7,036 nucleotides of DNA from Syntrophomonadaceae bacterium (GTDB taxonomy: Bacteria; Bacillota; Dethiobacteria; PWVN01): the NCBI GenBank assembly GCA_007136165.1, contig SLHK01000231.1, forward strand, positions 1-7,036, given 5' to 3'. Shown piece by piece: positions 4,869-7,036 of the stretch; the stretch's first letter is position 1; every line of letters starts with the position of its first letter. The notes below the pieces were generated by a model. The model ran no database searches, was not told where the DNA came from, and saw nothing but the letters and a program-made list of their open reading frames with translations. A program made the position numbers and the translations under genes.

Positions 4869-5381
4869 ATGGAAAATGAAAAATTTCAGAACCTGGTACT
4901 AAAGCAGCTAAAAATATTAACAGATGGACAGGAAAGGTTGGAATTTGGTCAAAAGGCTCTTGGAGACCGGCAGGAAGCTTTAGAGTCAGGTCAAAGGGCC
5001 CTTGAAACCCGGCAGGAAGCTTTAGAATTTGGTCAAAAGGCCCTTGAAACCCGGCAGGAAGCTTTAGAGTCAGGTCAAAGGGCCCTTGAAACCCGGCAGG
5101 AAGCTTTAGAATTTGGTCAAAAGGCTCTTGGAGACCGGCAGGAAGCTTTAGAGTCAGGTCAAAGGGCCCTTGAAACCCGGCAGGAAGCTTTAGAATTTGG
5201 TCAAAAGGACCTTAGGGAAGATGTTAAGGAGTTGAAAAGTAGGTTTATTAGGTTTGAAAACGATATCATCCCAAAAGTAAATATCCTTTTGAATGGATGG
5301 AAGCAAAATAGTGAAAAACTTGAGAGAATAGATGAACAGGTAAGTAAGCATGAAGAGTTTATTTTAAAAAGAATTAAATGA
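4869..5381 (+). CDS. Repeat-containing coiled-coil protein of unknown function
   Basis: I cannot assign a function. The 170-residue protein has a short helical N-terminus (1-24, MENEKFQNLVLKQLKILTDG...). It continues with six exact or near-exact 14-residue repeats (25-108, E[FS]GQ[KR]AL[GE][DT]RQEAL) and a decayed seventh (109-122). A unique C-terminal helix region (123-170) contains ENDIIPKVNILLNGWKQ and ends SKHEEFILKRIK. Fourteen residues equal two heptads, and Ala-Leu recurs every seven, so a long helix or coiled coil is likely. There is no signal peptide, membrane segment or visible catalytic motif. From memory, similar small proteins with variable repeat number and a PK(V/I)..L..G..Q-type tail are common in Clostridia. 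The gene is AT-rich compared with its neighbours. ATG 4869 lacks a Shine-Dalgarno; initiation probably depends on the leader. An intrinsic terminator follows within 35 bp. Confidence 0.75.
   Translation: MENEKFQNLVLKQLKILTDGQERLEFGQKALGDRQEALESGQRALETRQEALEFGQKALETRQEALESGQRALETRQEALEFGQKALGDRQEALESGQRALETRQEALEFGQKDLREDVKELKSRFIRFENDIIPKVNILLNGWKQNSEKLERIDEQVSKHEEFILKRIK
4941..5234 (+). repeat. 42-bp tandem repeat (84-bp higher-order unit) inside the coiled-coil gene
   Basis: Units start at 4941, 4983, 5025, 5067, 5109 and 5151, with a degenerate seventh at 5193-5234. Two types alternate: A (GAATTTGGTC...) and B (GAGTCAGGTC...). The A-B pair at 4941-5024 appears identical to that at 5109-5192. 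The third unit (5025-5066) is a chimera: its first part matches A and the rest matches B. Units are a multiple of three, so gain or loss keeps the frame. Confidence 0.95.
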
Positions 5382-5390
5382 TTTATATAA

Positions 5391-5416
5391 GGCAAGGGGA
5401 AAAGCCCTTGTCTTTT
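5391..5416 (+). terminator. Intrinsic terminator of the coiled-coil gene
   Basis: GGCAAGGG (5391-5398) pairs with CCCTTGTC (5405-5412), 8 bp with one G-U, around the loop GAAAAG, followed by TTTT (5413-5416). It lies 10 bases after the stop codon. Confidence 0.75.
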
Positions 5417-5567
5417 AAAATTGCTAATGTTCTAGTTGTATTAATAGCAGAGGCCTTGTCTGGTATGTCTAAGTATATAATAACTAAATCAACTATCAGC
5501 AATACTATCCAAATCCTCATAACGTTAGACTTACTCCAACTCTTGAGTAGAGCCAAATTACTCTATA
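5417..5567. other. AT-rich non-coding stretch, no supported gene
   Basis: Two overlapping small reading frames exist here. One is on the plus strand (5378-5584, 68 codons); it runs through both flanking terminators. The other is on the minus strand (5520-5383, 45 codons, starting MRIWIVLLIVDLVIIYLDIP with a membrane-like helix). Neither has a well-placed Shine-Dalgarno or recognisable promoter, and I recognise neither family. Nothing else is evident. Confidence 0.45.
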
Positions 5568-5605
5568 AAAAAGCCTCCCCTTGACCGGCCCCGGGGAGGC
5601 TTTTT
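5568..5605. terminator. Strong bidirectional intrinsic terminator
   Basis: AAAAAGCCTCCCC (5568-5580) is fully complementary to GGGGAGGCTTTTT (5593-5605) around a 12-nt loop. The GC-rich stem is flanked by an A-run on the left and a T-run on the right, so it can end transcription in either direction. It marks the right border of the AT-rich island and insulates the nuclease gene. Confidence 0.85.
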
Positions 5606-5725
5606 GCACTTTCATCACATGTTGTCAAGGGGAAGACCCCCCATCTATTCCGGCATGCCCCTGCCCCCACCGGCTCCCCGGTTAATTTCCTTAAATATAC
5701 AAACCACATAGGAATCCGGGGGTGC
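5606..5725 (+). other. Upstream region of the nuclease gene, no clear promoter
   Basis: Sequence becomes GC-rich again. TTGTCA (5622-5627) resembles a -35 but has no -10 at proper spacing. TATACA (5696-5701) resembles a -10 but has no -35. A small GGGG/CCCC hairpin lies near 5630-5640. No promoter can be called with confidence. Confidence 0.35.
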
Positions 5726-7036
5726 TGTGCAGAATACATCTGTAAAACAAAGCCCTAAGGGAAGGGGGTCATACCCATCCTGTACCCTCAGCTGGAAGAC
5801 ATCTGCCGCAAAAACCTCTTTCGCGAAAAGATCCTGGTCATGCCCGGCCTGACGGCAGGGTTCTCCCTCATCCAGGGCTTTGCCCTGGCGGGGAACAAGG
5901 GGTTCAACCTGAAGGCGGCCACCGTGGACAGCCTCCTGGAAGAACTGACCCGGACCCATCTGTACCGCCATAACCTCCGGTATATCCGGCAGGGGGAGGC
6001 CGGCTGCCTTCTCCTTGCCCTTTTGAAAGACCTCTCCGCCGGGGGGGAACTCGGCTATTTCTCCGGGCCGGATATGACTATGGGCCTGGCGAAGGCCCTC
6101 CTGGCCGCCATCAGCGACATGAAGCTGGCGGGGCTGAACCCAGGCATGGTGTCCCCGGAGAGCTTCCTGAACCCCGGGAAGGGCAGGGACATGCTCCTTG
6201 TCTGGCGGGAATATGAAAGGAAACTCCGGGAGGAGGGCCTGCTGGACCGGGCCGGCCTCCTGGCCCTGGCCCCCGGCCTCCAAAAACAGGGAGACCCTTT
6301 ATACATAATCCCCACCCACATGAAGCTCTTCCCCCTGGAGGAAGAATTTTTACGGTCCCTGGCGGGGGAGAAAAATCATAAACCCTTAATCCTTCCCGCC
6401 CCTCACGGCCTTGAAGAGCCCTACCTGAAAACCCCCTCCGGCAAAACCCCGCCCCCTCACCCCGGGGAAGCGGAAAACCCCTACCTGTGGCTGTGCCAGG
6501 TGGAAGACCTGCCCCCCGCCCTAACGGGAAAGGCCGGGGCCCGCATCTTCCATGCCTACGGCGAGAACAGTGAAATCAGGGAAATCCTGAGGCGCATCAG
6601 GGAAGGGGGCCTCCCCCTGGACAGCTACGCCCTCTACTATACCGCCGCGGACCCCTACGTCCAGCACCTGTACCAGGCTTCCCAGTTATACAATCTCCCC
6701 GTCACCTTCGGGGAGGGGGTAAACATTATAAATACCGGCCCCGGCAGGCTCTTGAGCGCCCTCCTGGCGTGGGTGGGGGACAACTACAGCGCCACCCACT
6801 TCCACGCCCTCCTGGCCGGCCCCGACCTTAAGATCCATGAAACCTCCCCCCATTTCCAGGCTTCCCTGGCCCGGGCCTTTCGCTCCCTTAACATCGGCTG
6901 GGGGAGGGAGCGCTACCTGCCCTGCCTGGAGCGGGAGACGGCCCGGTGCACCGACCCCGAAAAACTTGCCCTGCTGGCCTCCCTGGGGAACTTCCTCCGT
7001 CAGGTCCTGGAGGGCATCCCCGCCCCCGATGCGGAA
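5726..7036 (+). CDS. AddB/RexB-like ATP-dependent nuclease subunit B, N-terminal part (partial)
   Basis: An open frame of 437 codons continues off the right edge. It resembles the helicase-like N-terminal half of AddB/RexB-type proteins of the PD-(D/E)XK nuclease family, which process double-strand DNA ends with an AddA-like helicase. Supporting stretches, numbered from GTG 5726, are KILVMPGLTAGFSLIQGFAL (35-54, the first strand and loop), NLKAATVDSLLEEL soon after, and MLLVWREYERKLREEGLLDR. Then come SYALYYTAADPYVQHLYQAS (from 300) and YNLPVTFGEGVNIINTGPGR (322-341), the fold where AddB reads 'gIPv..g.pl..t..gr'. The loop after strand 1 lacks a Walker A GxxGxGKT. The nuclease and iron-sulfur cysteine region would lie beyond the window. 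The start is uncertain: GTG 5726 is the only standard start before ATG 5840, which would cut into the conserved strand. The exact family is inferred. Confidence 0.65.

Noticed and set aside
4941..5234. CRISPR array suggested by regular 42-bp periodicity
   Set aside because: Units are contiguous with no unique spacers, keep an open reading frame and encode a regular 14-residue repeat.
5383..5520. Minus-strand 45-codon frame with a hydrophobic helix
   Set aside because: The nearest GGAG is 13 nt from the ATG, there is no promoter between it and the bidirectional terminator, and AT-rich sequence often gives such hydrophobic frames. A conserved homologue would change this view.
5378..5584. Plus-strand 68-codon frame overlapping the coiled-coil stop by ATGA
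   Set aside because: It contains one intrinsic terminator near its start and ends inside the arm of another; it is more likely chance.
5645..6321. Minus-strand frames of 212 and 88 codons
   Set aside because: They are antisense to the AddB-like gene, which reads openly for 437 codons with plausible protein sequence.

Overview
The window looks like a chromosomal stretch from a GC-rich, endospore-forming Firmicute, probably an anaerobic or thermophilic member of the Clostridia/Peptococcaceae side. The reasons are a PyrR-type RNA attenuator, strong AGGAGG-like ribosome binding sites, a sporulation germination gene (gerM) behind a sigma-E-like promoter, and the Bacillus-like gene order racE/murI - gerM - rph - rdgB(ysnA). 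The species cannot be named from this sequence.

Layout. Positions 1-686 (minus strand) hold the N-terminal part of carA, the small subunit of carbamoyl-phosphate synthase, running off the left edge. Upstream of it (687-849) is a complete pyrimidine-responsive control region: promoter, PyrR-binding loop, antiterminator and intrinsic terminator. A non-coding stretch with two imperfect tandem copies of a REP-like repeat (875-1020) separates carA from a divergent plus-strand cluster: murI (1093-1905), gerM (1991-3037), rph (3121-3873) and rdgB (3873-4478). murI and rph have sigma-A-like promoters and gerM a sigma-E-like one. rph and rdgB overlap by one base. An inverted repeat whose right arm covers the rph start region may distinguish read-through transcripts from native ones.

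From about 4480 to 5605 the base composition changes abruptly to AT-rich. This island holds one 170-residue protein of unknown function built from 14-residue (42-nt) tandem repeats, with an extended -10 promoter embedded in palindromes, a structured leader with an in-frame mini-ORF, and two intrinsic terminators behind it. After the second, bidirectional terminator (5568-5605) the sequence returns to GC-rich and a large plus-strand gene begins (from about 5726, off the right edge), resembling AddB/RexB-type ATP-dependent nuclease subunits. Its start codon is unclear.

How the genes work together. carA feeds carbamoyl phosphate to pyrimidine and arginine synthesis. MurI makes D-glutamate for peptidoglycan. 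GerM is a sporulation and germination lipoprotein. RNase PH trims tRNA 3' ends. RdgB removes non-canonical purine triphosphates. The middle four form a conserved neighbourhood rather than one pathway. The AT-rich island is the part most likely to be acquired and least explained. I found no transposase, integrase, tRNA, rRNA or CRISPR array.
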